49,793 bases of DNA from a virus, in IMG/VR virus record IMGVR_UViG_3300032753_000046, positions 1 to 49,793 of that record; one strand, given 5' to 3'. Below the pieces are notes generated by a model. It worked only from the letters and a program-made list of their open reading frames with translations. It made no database searches and had not been told where the DNA came from. Of this stretch, positions 25,729-33,051 are shown in pieces; the first letter of the stretch is position 1, and every line of letters starts with the position of its first letter. The position numbers and the translations under genes are program-made.

Positions 25729-26085
25729 ATGCTGAAAAGACCCATCTGTAAGACCTGTAATAAGAACTACTGTGCCGTCAACTACAAGAAGAACGGAGTG
25801 ACGCATTACCGTAGTATTTGTGATGGGTGTGGAAAGAACAAGCCTAAAAAGAAGGCACAGGTTCATACTTGGGAGAAGGCTGGATACAAGAAAAAATCCA
25901 CTTGCGACCTATGCGGATTTAAAGTAGTTTATCCCAGCCAAACAACGGTGTTCCACATTGACGGGGACTTAACTAATGTATCGTTCAATAATTTAAGGAC
26001 GATATGTTTGAATTGCGTTGAAGTAGTGAAGCGCAAAGAAGTCACTTGGAAACGCGGAGATTTGACAGTAGATTGGTATAAATAA
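25729..26085 (+). CDS. Zinc-finger HNH-type protein (endonuclease VII-like)
   Basis: A 118-residue plus-strand protein with two zinc-binding pairs: CKTCNKNYC and CDGCGKNK, then CDLCGFKV and CLNCVEVV. Between the last two lies an HNH-like core, FHIDGDLTNVSFNNLRTIC, with His, Asp and the Asn typical of the fold. The family resembles the recombination endonuclease VII/HNH proteins common in phages, where the pattern is HHIDGN...NL..LC..C. The first His of the pair is Phe here, so activity is uncertain. It lies alone on the plus strand, divergent from the sheath gene, as a mobile gene would. Confidence 0.75.
   Translation: MLKRPICKTCNKNYCAVNYKKNGVTHYRSICDGCGKNKPKKKAQVHTWEKAGYKKKSTCDLCGFKVVYPSQTTVFHIDGDLTNVSFNNLRTICLNCVEVVKRKEVTWKRGDLTVDWYK
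26077..26084 (+). promoter_or_regulatory. Exact T4 consensus late promoter
   Basis: TATAAATA on the plus strand, overlapping the stop codon of the upstream HNH gene. The predicted start is near 26090. The leader to the ATG at 26146 can fold: GTAGTT pairs with AACTAC, and ATACT pairs with AGTAT around AAGGAG, partly masking the ribosome site. Confidence 0.75.
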
Positions 26086-26145
26086 AGATGTAGTTCGCGG
26101 GACGGCAATCCCCAACTACTCTAATACTGTCAAGGAGTATCAGCA

Positions 26146-26722
26146 ATGTCTATTTATAGAAAAACCAACTACCGCAAAATATACGAAGACCACAATGGTC
26201 CCATCCCCGTAGATGAGGATGGGAGAACCTATGAAATACACCATCTTAGATGGGAATAGAAAAAACAACGATCCTAACAATCTGATTGCCGTCTCTATAC
26301 AAGATCACTACGACATACATTATTCCCAAGGAGACTGGGGTGCGTGTATTAGAATAGCCCAAAGAATGAGTGTGTCCCCTAGCAAAATATCCGAATTGTC
26401 AAGCCTTCACAATAAGAAAAGACTAGAGAACGGAACACACCTCTTTTTAGATAGTGAGTTTCAACGAAGCATGGTGAGAAGACAAATAGCAGACGGAAAA
26501 AGTGCCCTAGTCGGAGGAAAGCTACAAAGGGAATTAGTAGCTAGTGGAAAACACCATCTATTATCCGGAGACATACAACGAAGATCAGCAAAACAACGCA
26601 CGGACGAAGGTACTCATCAATGCGTTGTAAAGACAACCTGTCCGCACTGCGGTAAAGAAGGAACAAAGTTAATATTAGCTAGATGGCATTTTGATAACTG
26701 TAAGTCTAACCCTAACCGTTGA
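26146..26722 (+). CDS. HNH homing endonuclease broken by a +1 frameshift
   Basis: The 5' frame (26146-26259) starts MSIYRKTNYRKIYEDHNG, preceded by AAGGAG, and reaches EIHHL before stopping. The 3' frame (open from 26213 to 26722) continues DGNRKNNDPNNLIAVSIQDH, completing the HNH signature if one base is skipped at CTT-A-GAT (26245-26251). The rest has repeated basic helices and a C-terminal zinc finger CPHCGKEG and WHFDNCK like that of the GIY-YIG gene. It is either a recent pseudogene, a sequencing error, or a +1 frameshift on CUU, where tRNA slippage to UUA keeps Leu. Its end overlaps the gp1 gene tail by 11 bases, convergently. Confidence 0.78.
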
Positions 26723-27347
26723 TTATTGATTCAATCTGCTGATGCAGACTGTCAATCGTGCCATTATTATCTATCTGGCAATCATATTCTAGACCAACGC
26801 TACTGTATTCGCTAGCATGAACTTCATATTCCTTCTCTAGGATGAGCTTAAGATGATTGCGTTCTTCTTCATCCGTCGAGTTGTTGAACTTAGCAGCGAA
26901 CTGTTCCCATATGTAGGTGCCGCCGCGATTAGTTCTCATAGTGATTCCGCCTGCTGACTGGATAGCATTAATCTCATTTGGGAACCTGCAGTCAGTGATG
27001 ACGATATCATCCTTTGTAACTAGGAGCCGATTCTCGACTGAAGCTACCCAGATGTCATTGTGAAAGCTTTTCCTACAAACATCTGTCCCCCATTGCTGAA
27101 GAATCCAACGAGGAGTTAGATTTGGAATACCTAGTCTGTCAGCCCACCATTGGTCAACAGTCTCTCTCCATTCTCTGCTTGTTTTGGTAGAGCCTTCAAG
27201 GAGTTCTCTATCCCAGTTGAAGACTGCTGATACAGCATCTTTAAGAGTTCCAGCAAAGCTCATGCGTTTGAATCCATGAACGGTGCACAGATAGTCTGCT
27301 GCGGTATCCTTGCCGGATCCGATCTTGCCTGTAATTCCTATGATCAT
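26712..27347 (-). CDS. 1: Deoxynucleoside monophosphate kinase (gp1-like)
   Basis: A 211-residue P-loop kinase. The Walker A motif is GKIGSGKDT at residues 7-15, followed by AADYL and the DxF-type substrate region KRMSFAGTLKDAV, characteristic of T4 gp1 and related dNMP kinases. VITDCRFPNEI matches the Walker B-like strand with the D-x-R-F-x-N-E signature. It phosphorylates dNMPs to dNDPs for phage DNA synthesis. The length is near T4 gp1 (241). It is transcribed toward and slightly overlaps the plus-strand endonuclease gene. Confidence 0.92.
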   Translation of the reverse strand: MIIGITGKIGSGKDTAADYLCTVHGFKRMSFAGTLKDAVSAVFNWDRELLEGSTKTSREWRETVDQWWADRLGIPNLTPRWILQQWGTDVCRKSFHNDIWVASVENRLLVTKDDIVITDCRFPNEINAIQSAGGITMRTNRGGTYIWEQFAAKFNNSTDEEERNHLKLILEKEYEVHASEYSSVGLEYDCQIDNNGTIDSLHQQIESIING

Positions 27348-27378
27348 TTAATTATAATAGCACAGTAGCTATAGAATG

Positions 27379-27726
27379 TCAATCGGTTTGATCTATCCAC
27401 CACTGAATAGCTTCGTCGGAGTATCCCAATAATTTACCCAATTTGATGTCATACTCCCTGCCTCTATCTGAAGAAGATATAAGTTTTAATATCTCTTCCC
27501 CTCGCCATTCTTCACCGGGCAAAGTGATAACATAATCTCCGTTTTGGTCTTTTGCAATAAGTTTGATACGACCTTGCTGTATTAACTTATCCGCTTTTTC
27601 CTTGAATCCGGGAGAGGCGTCAATCAATGCAGCCGGCTTTGTACCAGCAAGCATCAACTCAAGTTCCCGACCATGGTGAGGAGCACGGTATGGTTCACTT
27701 GGAGAAAATATTTCAGCAATTCTCAT
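27379..27726 (-). CDS. Unknown phage protein
   Basis: A 115-residue protein starting MRIAEIFSPSEPYRAPHHGRE, with a conserved-looking segment HHGRELELMLAGTKPAALID and a C-terminal part rich in Lys, Asp and Trp. It resembles small uncharacterised phage proteins that share the GRELELMLAG motif. No signal, membrane segment or catalytic motif is seen. It lies one base downstream of gp13 and upstream of gp1, so it is probably co-transcribed with both. Confidence 0.65.
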   Translation of the reverse strand: MRIAEIFSPSEPYRAPHHGRELELMLAGTKPAALIDASPGFKEKADKLIQQGRIKLIAKDQNGDYVITLPGEEWRGEEILKLISSSDRGREYDIKLGKLLGYSDEAIQWWIDQTD

Positions 27727-27727
27727 G

Positions 27728-28513
27728 TTAACCTTGAATCCATGTCAGGGGTTGTGAATAATCCACATACTTCTTGAGTTCAGTTAGCAGTCGTTCCATA
27801 TCAGCCTTTGACTCTGCTTTCATAGCAGTACCGTTTAGGGTAGTTCCTCCACCTGGACCCACAACGGTGCTAAACTTTTCACGAGCTTCACCCATGATAC
27901 CTTTAAGCACCGCAAGCATGAAGTCTCCGATCCAAACGCCGGCGCCCGGATCTTGTAAAAGAACAGCTTCTGGGCGTTGTATGTCAGCCCAAATAAGAAT
28001 GCGTTCACCCGTACCTTTAAAATCACGAGTAATACGTAGGACCTTTGTTACCGGATCAAATGTGTATGTCAAGTATCCACCGAACATACGTGCTGCTAGC
28101 TCAACGTATCCTGCATAGAAGTCATACGTCGCCATGCCGCCCGTATAGTTGTAATTCAACAAATACGTATTGAGAATTGCGCTTGAGAATGGATCGAACG
28201 AAGATGACGATGGCCCTGTTTCTAAACCCACTGTTCTACGATACAAACAGCGCACGTTGATAAAGTCACTGGGTAGTGTATACGTGTCTACGTTTTTGAT
28301 TACCGTCATCAGAGTATATGACTCTTGGGTCGCGTTTTGCGCACGTTGACGATAAGTTTTGATCGTATAGTTGTACGCAGCCTCATAGTGCTGCGGATCA
28401 ATTTCTAGGTCGATTATATCTCCGCCTAAACGCAGTCTGATATTTTCAAAGAACGCTTCTTTGATTTCTTCAAGATTGTAGTTTGTCGGTGTTGATAGAA
28501 TGCTTGCGGTCAT
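27728..28513 (-). CDS. 13: Neck protein (gp13-like)
   Basis: A 261-residue protein with the connector-family layout: an N-terminal helix pair with IDPQHYEAAYNYTIKTYRQR (part: EAAYNYTIKTYRQR), then SYTLMTVIKNVDTYTLP, a DFINVRCLYRR strand, DPFSSAILNTYLLN, and a C-terminal helical part ending in ADMERLLTELKKYV. T4 gp13 with gp14 closes the filled head before tail joining. Gene gp14 is 2.8 kb away on the other strand. Promoter and ribosome site lie in an 11-base inverted repeat (separate entry). The call rests on recalled family pattern, so gp13 is probable, not proven. Confidence 0.75.
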   Translation of the reverse strand: MTASILSTPTNYNLEEIKEAFFENIRLRLGGDIIDLEIDPQHYEAAYNYTIKTYRQRAQNATQESYTLMTVIKNVDTYTLPSDFINVRCLYRRTVGLETGPSSSSFDPFSSAILNTYLLNYNYTGGMATYDFYAGYVELAARMFGGYLTYTFDPVTKVLRITRDFKGTGERILIWADIQRPEAVLLQDPGAGVWIGDFMLAVLKGIMGEAREKFSTVVGPGGGTTLNGTAMKAESKADMERLLTELKKYVDYSQPLTWIQG

Positions 28514-28514
28514 G

Positions 28515-28550
28515 TGCGTTTCCTGTTGATAGTATTTATCAGGAAACGCA
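28515..28550 (-). promoter_or_regulatory. Late promoter in loop of 11-base RBS-masking hairpin, gp13
   Basis: TGCGTTTCCTG (28515-28525) and CAGGAAACGCA (28540-28550) are perfect complements around 14 bases. On the minus strand GATAAATA (28533-28540) starts at the end of the 5' arm and fills the loop; the 3' arm contains the Shine-Dalgarno CAGGAAA of gp13. Transcripts from upstream genes would hide the site. A late transcript starting near 28527 would begin AACAGGAAACGC and leave it open. Confidence 0.82.
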
Positions 28551-28561
28551 TACCGCAGCTC

Positions 28562-28807
28562 CTATTCAAACATAAAAGCGTCTTCTGGCTTATATTTTTC
28601 TTCTAAAACAGTAGCAATGGATTCAAGTTCGTTAATCAACTTTTCATTCAGAGTAAAGTAGCCTGATTGTAGATCAAACAAAACCTTATACTTTGATAGA
28701 TCCTTAGCAAATTCGCTCCTACGAATGTCATAGATGTTTTCCTCAAACCATTTCATTCGTTTAGCTACTACGATGGCTCGTAGGTTCAGATGATCATCTT
28801 CAACCAT
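28562..28807 (-). CDS. Small unknown helical protein
   Basis: An 81-residue protein from the ATG at 28807 (MVEDDHLNLRAIVVAKRMKW), with helical, charged sequence (EFAKDLSKYKVLFDLQSG, KLINELESIATVLEEKY). A longer form of 101 residues from a TTG at 28867, with GGAG upstream, is open but overlaps the MazG gene by 44 bases. Neither start is decisive. It is co-directional with MazG. I do not recognise it. Confidence 0.6.
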   Translation of the reverse strand: MVEDDHLNLRAIVVAKRMKWFEENIYDIRRSEFAKDLSKYKVLFDLQSGYFTLNEKLINELESIATVLEEKYKPEDAFMFE

Positions 28808-28823
28808 TGCACTGCTTTCTGTG

Positions 28824-29273
28824 TTACAGATCACCGACTTGACGATTTTCGCTATAGAACGGATCAAATTCTCCGCCTGGATAGCGAGATTCTAGCTTGT
28901 TGACGTTCTCTACGATAACATCATTTGGGTCAAGACCAAGAGCGCGACACGCATTTACCCAATACCAGATAACGTCCCCTAGCTCACGCTTCATGTGGAA
29001 TACGTTTTCTTCGGTAAGAGGCTTTCCTTGAAAGAGAAGCTTCTTTAGGATTTCTTGGAATTCACCTGCTTCACTGCCCAGACCTAGTCCCGAAGTGATT
29101 AGAAGCGGGACGTTAATGTTTGGGCCATTCTGCATTTCACCATTAGGGCCATAGTCTTCGAAGTTTTGATCCAGTTGGGCTAGACGCCGCTGAAACTCCT
29201 GCAGATCATTGCTTTCTTTGCTAGTTACAGCTTGTACAAAGTCCTTGTACTTGTTTAGGTCAATATTTTTCAT
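28824..29273 (-). CDS. mazG: MazG-like NTP pyrophosphohydrolase
   Basis: A 149-residue all-alpha NTP pyrophosphohydrolase. The metal-binding signature is visible: SEAGEFQEILKK (ExxE) and, after an intervening helix, RELGDVIWYWVN (ExxD). GLGLGSEAGE precedes it as in many phage MazG proteins. The enzyme removes non-canonical nucleotides or lowers ppGpp-related signals; which applies here cannot be told. It is preceded by the 415-residue gene, with a 9-base gap. A second, shorter MazG-like gene is at 49181-49465. Confidence 0.88.
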   Translation of the reverse strand: MKNIDLNKYKDFVQAVTSKESNDLQEFQRRLAQLDQNFEDYGPNGEMQNGPNINVPLLITSGLGLGSEAGEFQEILKKLLFQGKPLTEENVFHMKRELGDVIWYWVNACRALGLDPNDVIVENVNKLESRYPGGEFDPFYSENRQVGDL

Positions 29274-29282
29274 CTTTTTTCC

Positions 29283-30530
29283 TTAATAAACTTTCAAAAT
29301 AATCATCTTGTCGTTGAAGCGACCATTCGGGCACGTAGCGACAGCCTTGATGTCCTTGAAGAACTTGCGTGCAGCTGGACGACTGCCCATCACAGCTTTG
29401 AGTTGCTCAGCCGGCTTGCGAACAGTCTTAACTTCACTGTCCTTTATGTCAAACCCGAGCAGAGTGTTGCCCTTCACAGACAGCACCTGACTGTAGTTAT
29501 CGGCCACATAGTGATGCAGCTTTCGCTTTGCAGTGTCGTACACCCAGGCTTCGGTGCACCCATGAAGCTTAGAAGGATGCAGACTGGTCAGATCAACCTT
29601 TGTGGCCTCATCCTTCAAGGTTTTGAGATACTTAAGCTTCGCAACGATCTTTTCAATCGGAACAGGCTTGCGGGTCCGAACACCAGTAGCTTTAGTGGCT
29701 TTCTTAATAGCGATATACGCATTCAGATCATTGATGATTTGATCAATCATCTTGACGATGTTGCGAACTTGCATCTTAGAGAAGCGAGCGTAGCCTTCGA
29801 CAAGTTGCTTGTCCCTACCATCCTGCAGATCGACGTATTCGGCACGAAGACGTTCCCAAGGCTTAATCAGCGTCGGAATATGTTGCGGAAGAACTTTGCG
29901 TTCGTCCAATTCTTTTTGGACTACCTTGTCCATACTAAACTCTTTGGGGCAGCCAGCAGCGATGAAGGAATCATACATACCTTCAATCTCAGCAGCAGCT
30001 TCGCTAGCACGCTCACGCATGATTTCTTGAACGTTTTGACGAGCGGGCTTGGCAGCAGATTCTTGTTCTGCTTTCTTTTCAGCATCTACGATCTGCTTAC
30101 CCTTCTTCACAGCTTCATCAATCATACGACGAGTGTGTTCTGTAACTGGATACAGCTTGTCACCGGTACCAGGCAAAGCTTCCCAGTATTCTGCATGGGT
30201 CTTGTTGTAGTCCGGCATTCCTTGCCGAAGAAGCTTGCAGTTAATAGCGACACCAAAACCGATACTTTGAGTCTTTGCAGCACGAATATCATTAACGTTA
30301 TACTTATTATCCTTCATCCAAGCCCAAACATCGGGAAGAAGGTCAACCAACTTGTAATTTTCGTAGAAGAAGTCACGGGCCTTAAGTCGATTGAGGTGAT
30401 AAACTTCACCGGACCAGGATTCCCAACCATCAAAGCTAGGACCAACAACCTTAGCTCCGCGCTTTACACGAGGGGCAGCTTTGACTGTCTTCTTAGTCCT
30501 ACGAACAGTAGTCGTTTTAGCGCGAGCCAT
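29283..30530 (-). CDS. Conserved T4-like phage protein of unknown function
   Basis: A 415-residue basic protein. The N-terminus is Lys/Arg rich and unstructured (ARAKTTTVRRTKKTVKAAP), consistent with nucleic-acid binding. It has defined alpha parts (LVDLLPDVWAWMKDNKYN, IKMIDQIINDLNAYIAI) and a C-terminal beta portion (EAWVYDTAKRKLHHYVAD, FKDIKAVATCPNGRFNDKMI). The family is familiar from other aquatic T4-like phages, without known function. It has its own sigma70-type promoter and a good CGGAG site, suggesting early expression. A long antisense frame over it is a shadow. Confidence 0.82.
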   Translation of the reverse strand: MARAKTTTVRRTKKTVKAAPRVKRGAKVVGPSFDGWESWSGEVYHLNRLKARDFFYENYKLVDLLPDVWAWMKDNKYNVNDIRAAKTQSIGFGVAINCKLLRQGMPDYNKTHAEYWEALPGTGDKLYPVTEHTRRMIDEAVKKGKQIVDAEKKAEQESAAKPARQNVQEIMRERASEAAAEIEGMYDSFIAAGCPKEFSMDKVVQKELDERKVLPQHIPTLIKPWERLRAEYVDLQDGRDKQLVEGYARFSKMQVRNIVKMIDQIINDLNAYIAIKKATKATGVRTRKPVPIEKIVAKLKYLKTLKDEATKVDLTSLHPSKLHGCTEAWVYDTAKRKLHHYVADNYSQVLSVKGNTLLGFDIKDSEVKTVRKPAEQLKAVMGSRPAARKFFKDIKAVATCPNGRFNDKMIILKVY

Positions 30531-30556
30531 TGGATATCTCCGTTGTCGATTGTTTG

Positions 30557-30584
30557 ATTATATATCAGTTGAAGTAGGAGTCAA
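30557..30584 (-). promoter_or_regulatory. Sigma70-type promoter, 415-residue gene
   Basis: On the minus strand TTGACT (30579-30584), a 16-base spacer and a perfect TATAAT (30557-30562). The predicted leader of about 20 bases contains CGGAGAT ahead of the ATG at 30530. The -35 box overlaps the end of the upstream gene. Confidence 0.8.
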
Positions 30585-30952
30585 CCGATATTAGCCATTT
30601 TCTTTTGTGTGAGTTCTCGGTGTTTTTCTTCGGTCATGCTTTGGTCGTTTAGATACCAATACCGAGTTCCATCCGCATCTTCAACCGCCGGGCCGTCTTC
30701 TCGGTGAAGTTGCCCGTTAAGATACCAATACCGAGTTCCGTTCGCATCTTCAACCGCCGGGCCGTCTTCTCGGTGAAGTTGCCCGTTAAGATACCAATAC
30801 CGAGTTCCGTTCGCATCTTCAACCGCCGGGCCGCCTTCTCGGTGCCACTGCCCGTTTAGACACCACTCCCGATTTCCGAATACGTCCACGTTAATAGTAT
30901 ACCCCTTAAGGATATACCACATCATTTGTTCATCAGATATCGGAGGTAGCAT
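30581..30952 (-). CDS. YWYLNGQLHREDGPA repeat protein
   Basis: A 123-residue protein with three near-identical 23-residue repeats (RYWYLNGQLHREDGPAVED), a degenerate first copy (REWCLNGQWHREGGPAVED) and the beginning of a further copy (RYWYLNDQ). The repeat resembles MORN-like beta-hairpin repeats found in phage and bacterial proteins, which usually form extended sheets for protein contact. There is no signal peptide. The C-terminal tail is short and charged. The biological role is unknown. It lies between the 415-residue gene and a small coiled protein, same direction. Confidence 0.75.
   Translation of the reverse strand: MLPPISDEQMMWYILKGYTINVDVFGNREWCLNGQWHREGGPAVEDANGTRYWYLNGQLHREDGPAVEDANGTRYWYLNGQLHREDGPAVEDADGTRYWYLNDQSMTEEKHRELTQKKMANIG
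30651..30857 (-). repeat. 69-base tandem repeat, three copies
   Basis: Units 30651-30719, 30720-30788 and 30789-30857 differ by only a few bases; a degenerate fourth follows from 30858. Each encodes one 23-residue WYLNG repeat, so copy number can vary in frame. Near identity at the DNA level points to recent expansion. Confidence 0.92.
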
Positions 30953-30981
30953 GTCTGCTCTTTTAGGCTTTCTAGCCTATG

Positions 30982-31239
30982 TTAGATACTCGGTTTATCT
31001 CGATTGTTAGCCATTTCCTTGGCTTCTTCGGCCCGTCGGACCTTAGCTTCTTCGGCACTCATGACCTGAGTTTGAGAGGCACGAACTTCTGCAAGTTCTT
31101 CTGCACTTAATCGTCCCATTACGTCGGTCAGAGCCATTTGGAGATAAGAAACAGTTCCTTCCCAGCCTTCAGGTTTATTAATTTGCAAGCTCATGATTTG
31201 ACCGTCAATTTGCTTTACGTACTCTTGATTCTTGTTCAT
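30982..31239 (-). CDS. Small unknown protein
   Basis: An 85-residue protein from the ATG at 31239 (MNKNQEYVKQIDGQIMSLQ), which has ATAGGAA upstream. The 31296 start would add an unsupported leader running into the promoter region. The second half is a charged helix rich in Glu, Ala and Arg (ELAEVRAS, EAKVRRAEEAKEM), probably a coiled coil. It is divergent from gp14. I do not recognise a family. Confidence 0.65.
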   Translation of the reverse strand: MNKNQEYVKQIDGQIMSLQINKPEGWEGTVSYLQMALTDVMGRLSAEELAEVRASQTQVMSAEEAKVRRAEEAKEMANNRDKPSI

Positions 31240-31264
31240 CGTATTTCCTATTGAGTGAATGTTC

Positions 31265-31293
31265 AACTTAGCAGGGTACTGTAGACTTGTCAA
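31265..31293 (-). promoter_or_regulatory. Possible early promoter with perfect -35
   Basis: On the minus strand TTGACA (31288-31293), a 17-base spacer and TAAGTT (31265-31270), a weak -10. It lies upstream of the gene starting at 31239 and back to back with the late promoter of gp14. Support is mainly the exact -35 and the position. Confidence 0.45.
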
Positions 31294-31314
31294 CATTTTT
31301 ATCGTAGACCCGAC

Positions 31315-31322
31315 GATAAATA
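31315..31322 (+). promoter_or_regulatory. Late promoter, gp14, leaderless geometry
   Basis: GATAAATA on the plus strand, then AAGAT, then the ATG at 31328. The predicted start of transcription is the A of the ATG. The N-terminus MPRLSLYRP matches the expected gp14 start, so the ATG choice is firm. Confidence 0.75.
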
Positions 31323-31327
31323 AAGAT

Positions 31328-33040
31328 ATGCCACGACTTAGTTTATACCGCCCGAATAAGCAGAACGATTATAGGTTCTTAGACCGCACGATTTCAGAAA
31401 TGTTAACGGTCGGCGGAACAGACCTGTATATCCATAAATATGCAGGAGTCACGAATCAAGGACCTTCTATAGATTACACGCAGCCGCAGTATGTAGATCC
31501 TGATCCGACTCAAATTCAGGATCTACTGTTTTTGGAAAACAGAGATAGAAAATACGACTCAAACATATATCGCCTGCGAGGGCACTATAATGTGCAGAAT
31601 CTGGATTTTGATCTAAGTCAATTTGGACTTTTTCTGAATAACGACATCATTTTTATCACAGTTCACTATAACGATATGATTGACATAATCGGTCGTAAAC
31701 TGATGGTAGGAGATGTGTTGGAGTTGCCGCACTTGCTGGACTATAATCCTCTCAACGAAGCTATCCCTACTGCACTGAAACGTTTCATGCAAATAACAGA
31801 TGCTAACTATGCAAGTGAAGGGTTTTCGCAAACATGGTTCCCGCATCTTTGGCGAATTAAGTGCGAGCCTCTAGTGAACTCTGAAGAATTTGCTGATATT
31901 CTTAACGCTCCAATTCAACAGGATAATTATTTAGGGGACTTTGATCCTACTAAAACCTATCCGCCGGGATATACCGTTACCTACGGCGGTGTTGTTTATC
32001 AATCAACAACCGATGTTCCCGTCGGTACAACACCACCAAATGCAGCATACTGGGAAGTTGTGTCAGACGGCAGTTTGGCAGATATTCTATCAACGTACAA
32101 CAAAAATATTGCAATCAATGATGCCGCTTTAAAGGAAGCAGAGCGCTTGCTTCCAAAATCAGGACACGATACCAGCAATCTTTATATCGTACCTACTTAT
32201 GGTACGTATGAGTCTAATGGAACGTTGTCCGATAAAATTAACCAACCTGCTCCGCCTATCAATCTTGCAGTAGACTTAAATAATACGCCAGTAGCATATG
32301 GATCAGTCGTGATGATACGTGATCCTCGCTATAGAAATGCAGCGGCCGGAATTAAAGTTTCCAAAGAAGTAATGCAAAGTATTTGGGACATGACCGCGGA
32401 TATGGTCGGAATAGAAAAAATAGATTCGTTTGTTCAGGCACAATTGCAAGTGGTGGAGGTAGCTCCTCAAAGAACGGCGGGAGGATCAGGATCTGTCGAA
32501 TCAGATAAATTACTCACTATTGAATCCTTAGGTATGGCGTATGGCCCGTACGGTACTGCTGATAACACATATGCTACAGCAGACCAGGATCCTACTGCAA
32601 CCGGATTTATCGGCGATATAACCATAAACATGGACTATCGTGCAGACTGTATTCCAGGTTATCAATATATCACTCGTTCTACACCTAGATCGTTCGGATA
32701 TACGATGGGTTATTTGATAGGAGACGGCACTGCACCAAACGGTGAAGCGACTGGCGCCGGCATTTCGTTCCCGCAAAATCCACAAGTCGGGGAATACTTC
32801 TTACGTATCGACTACTTACCGCAACTTCTATATCGTTGGGACGGAGTAATGTGGGTTAGAATCTCCGAAAATGTTCGAACACAAACCGGATTCGAATCTA
32901 ACGCAAACCAATCGTTGCTGTCAAGCTTTATTAATGATACCAATGAAATTTATGTAAATAATGAAGGGAAGCGTGTGCCAGAAGCGCAGCCTCTATCTTC
33001 AATTTTACAATTGACTCCCGACGTACCACCACCAGAATAA
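31328..33040 (+). CDS. 14: Neck protein (gp14) with inserted carbohydrate-binding-like segment
   Basis: A 570-residue gp14. The signature N-terminal half is clear: PRLSLYRPNKQNDYRFLDR (part), MLTVGGTDLYIHKY, IQDLLFLENRDRKYD, IYRLRGHYNVQ, FDLSQFGLFLNND and GDVLELPHL. T4 gp14 has 256 residues and joins gp13 in closing the head. At about 197-249 lies an extra segment (YPPGYTVTYGGVVYQST and ending AYWEVV) with the pattern of CBM5/12 chitin-binding modules, and the C-terminal 250 residues are also additional. It starts the plus-strand neck operon and is followed 11 bases on by gp15. Confidence 0.92.
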   Translation: MPRLSLYRPNKQNDYRFLDRTISEMLTVGGTDLYIHKYAGVTNQGPSIDYTQPQYVDPDPTQIQDLLFLENRDRKYDSNIYRLRGHYNVQNLDFDLSQFGLFLNNDIIFITVHYNDMIDIIGRKLMVGDVLELPHLLDYNPLNEAIPTALKRFMQITDANYASEGFSQTWFPHLWRIKCEPLVNSEEFADILNAPIQQDNYLGDFDPTKTYPPGYTVTYGGVVYQSTTDVPVGTTPPNAAYWEVVSDGSLADILSTYNKNIAINDAALKEAERLLPKSGHDTSNLYIVPTYGTYESNGTLSDKINQPAPPINLAVDLNNTPVAYGSVVMIRDPRYRNAAAGIKVSKEVMQSIWDMTADMVGIEKIDSFVQAQLQVVEVAPQRTAGGSGSVESDKLLTIESLGMAYGPYGTADNTYATADQDPTATGFIGDITINMDYRADCIPGYQYITRSTPRSFGYTMGYLIGDGTAPNGEATGAGISFPQNPQVGEYFLRIDYLPQLLYRWDGVMWVRISENVRTQTGFESNANQSLLSSFINDTNEIYVNNEGKRVPEAQPLSSILQLTPDVPPPE

Positions 33041-33051
33041 TGAGATGTTAA

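Noticed and set aside
25654-25866. A 70-codon minus-strand frame upstream of the sheath gene.
   Set aside because: It overlaps the plus-strand zinc-finger gene and lacks a ribosome site or conserved features.
26712-26722. Overlap of the endonuclease and gp1 genes as a sign of a wrong gene call.
   Set aside because: The overlap is only 11 bases, tail to tail, and both C-termini are normal for their families, so both calls stand.
29403-30557. A 384-codon open frame on the plus strand.
   Set aside because: It lies wholly opposite the 415-residue minus-strand gene, which has a promoter, a ribosome site and a conserved-looking product. The plus frame has no recognisable domain or start signals.
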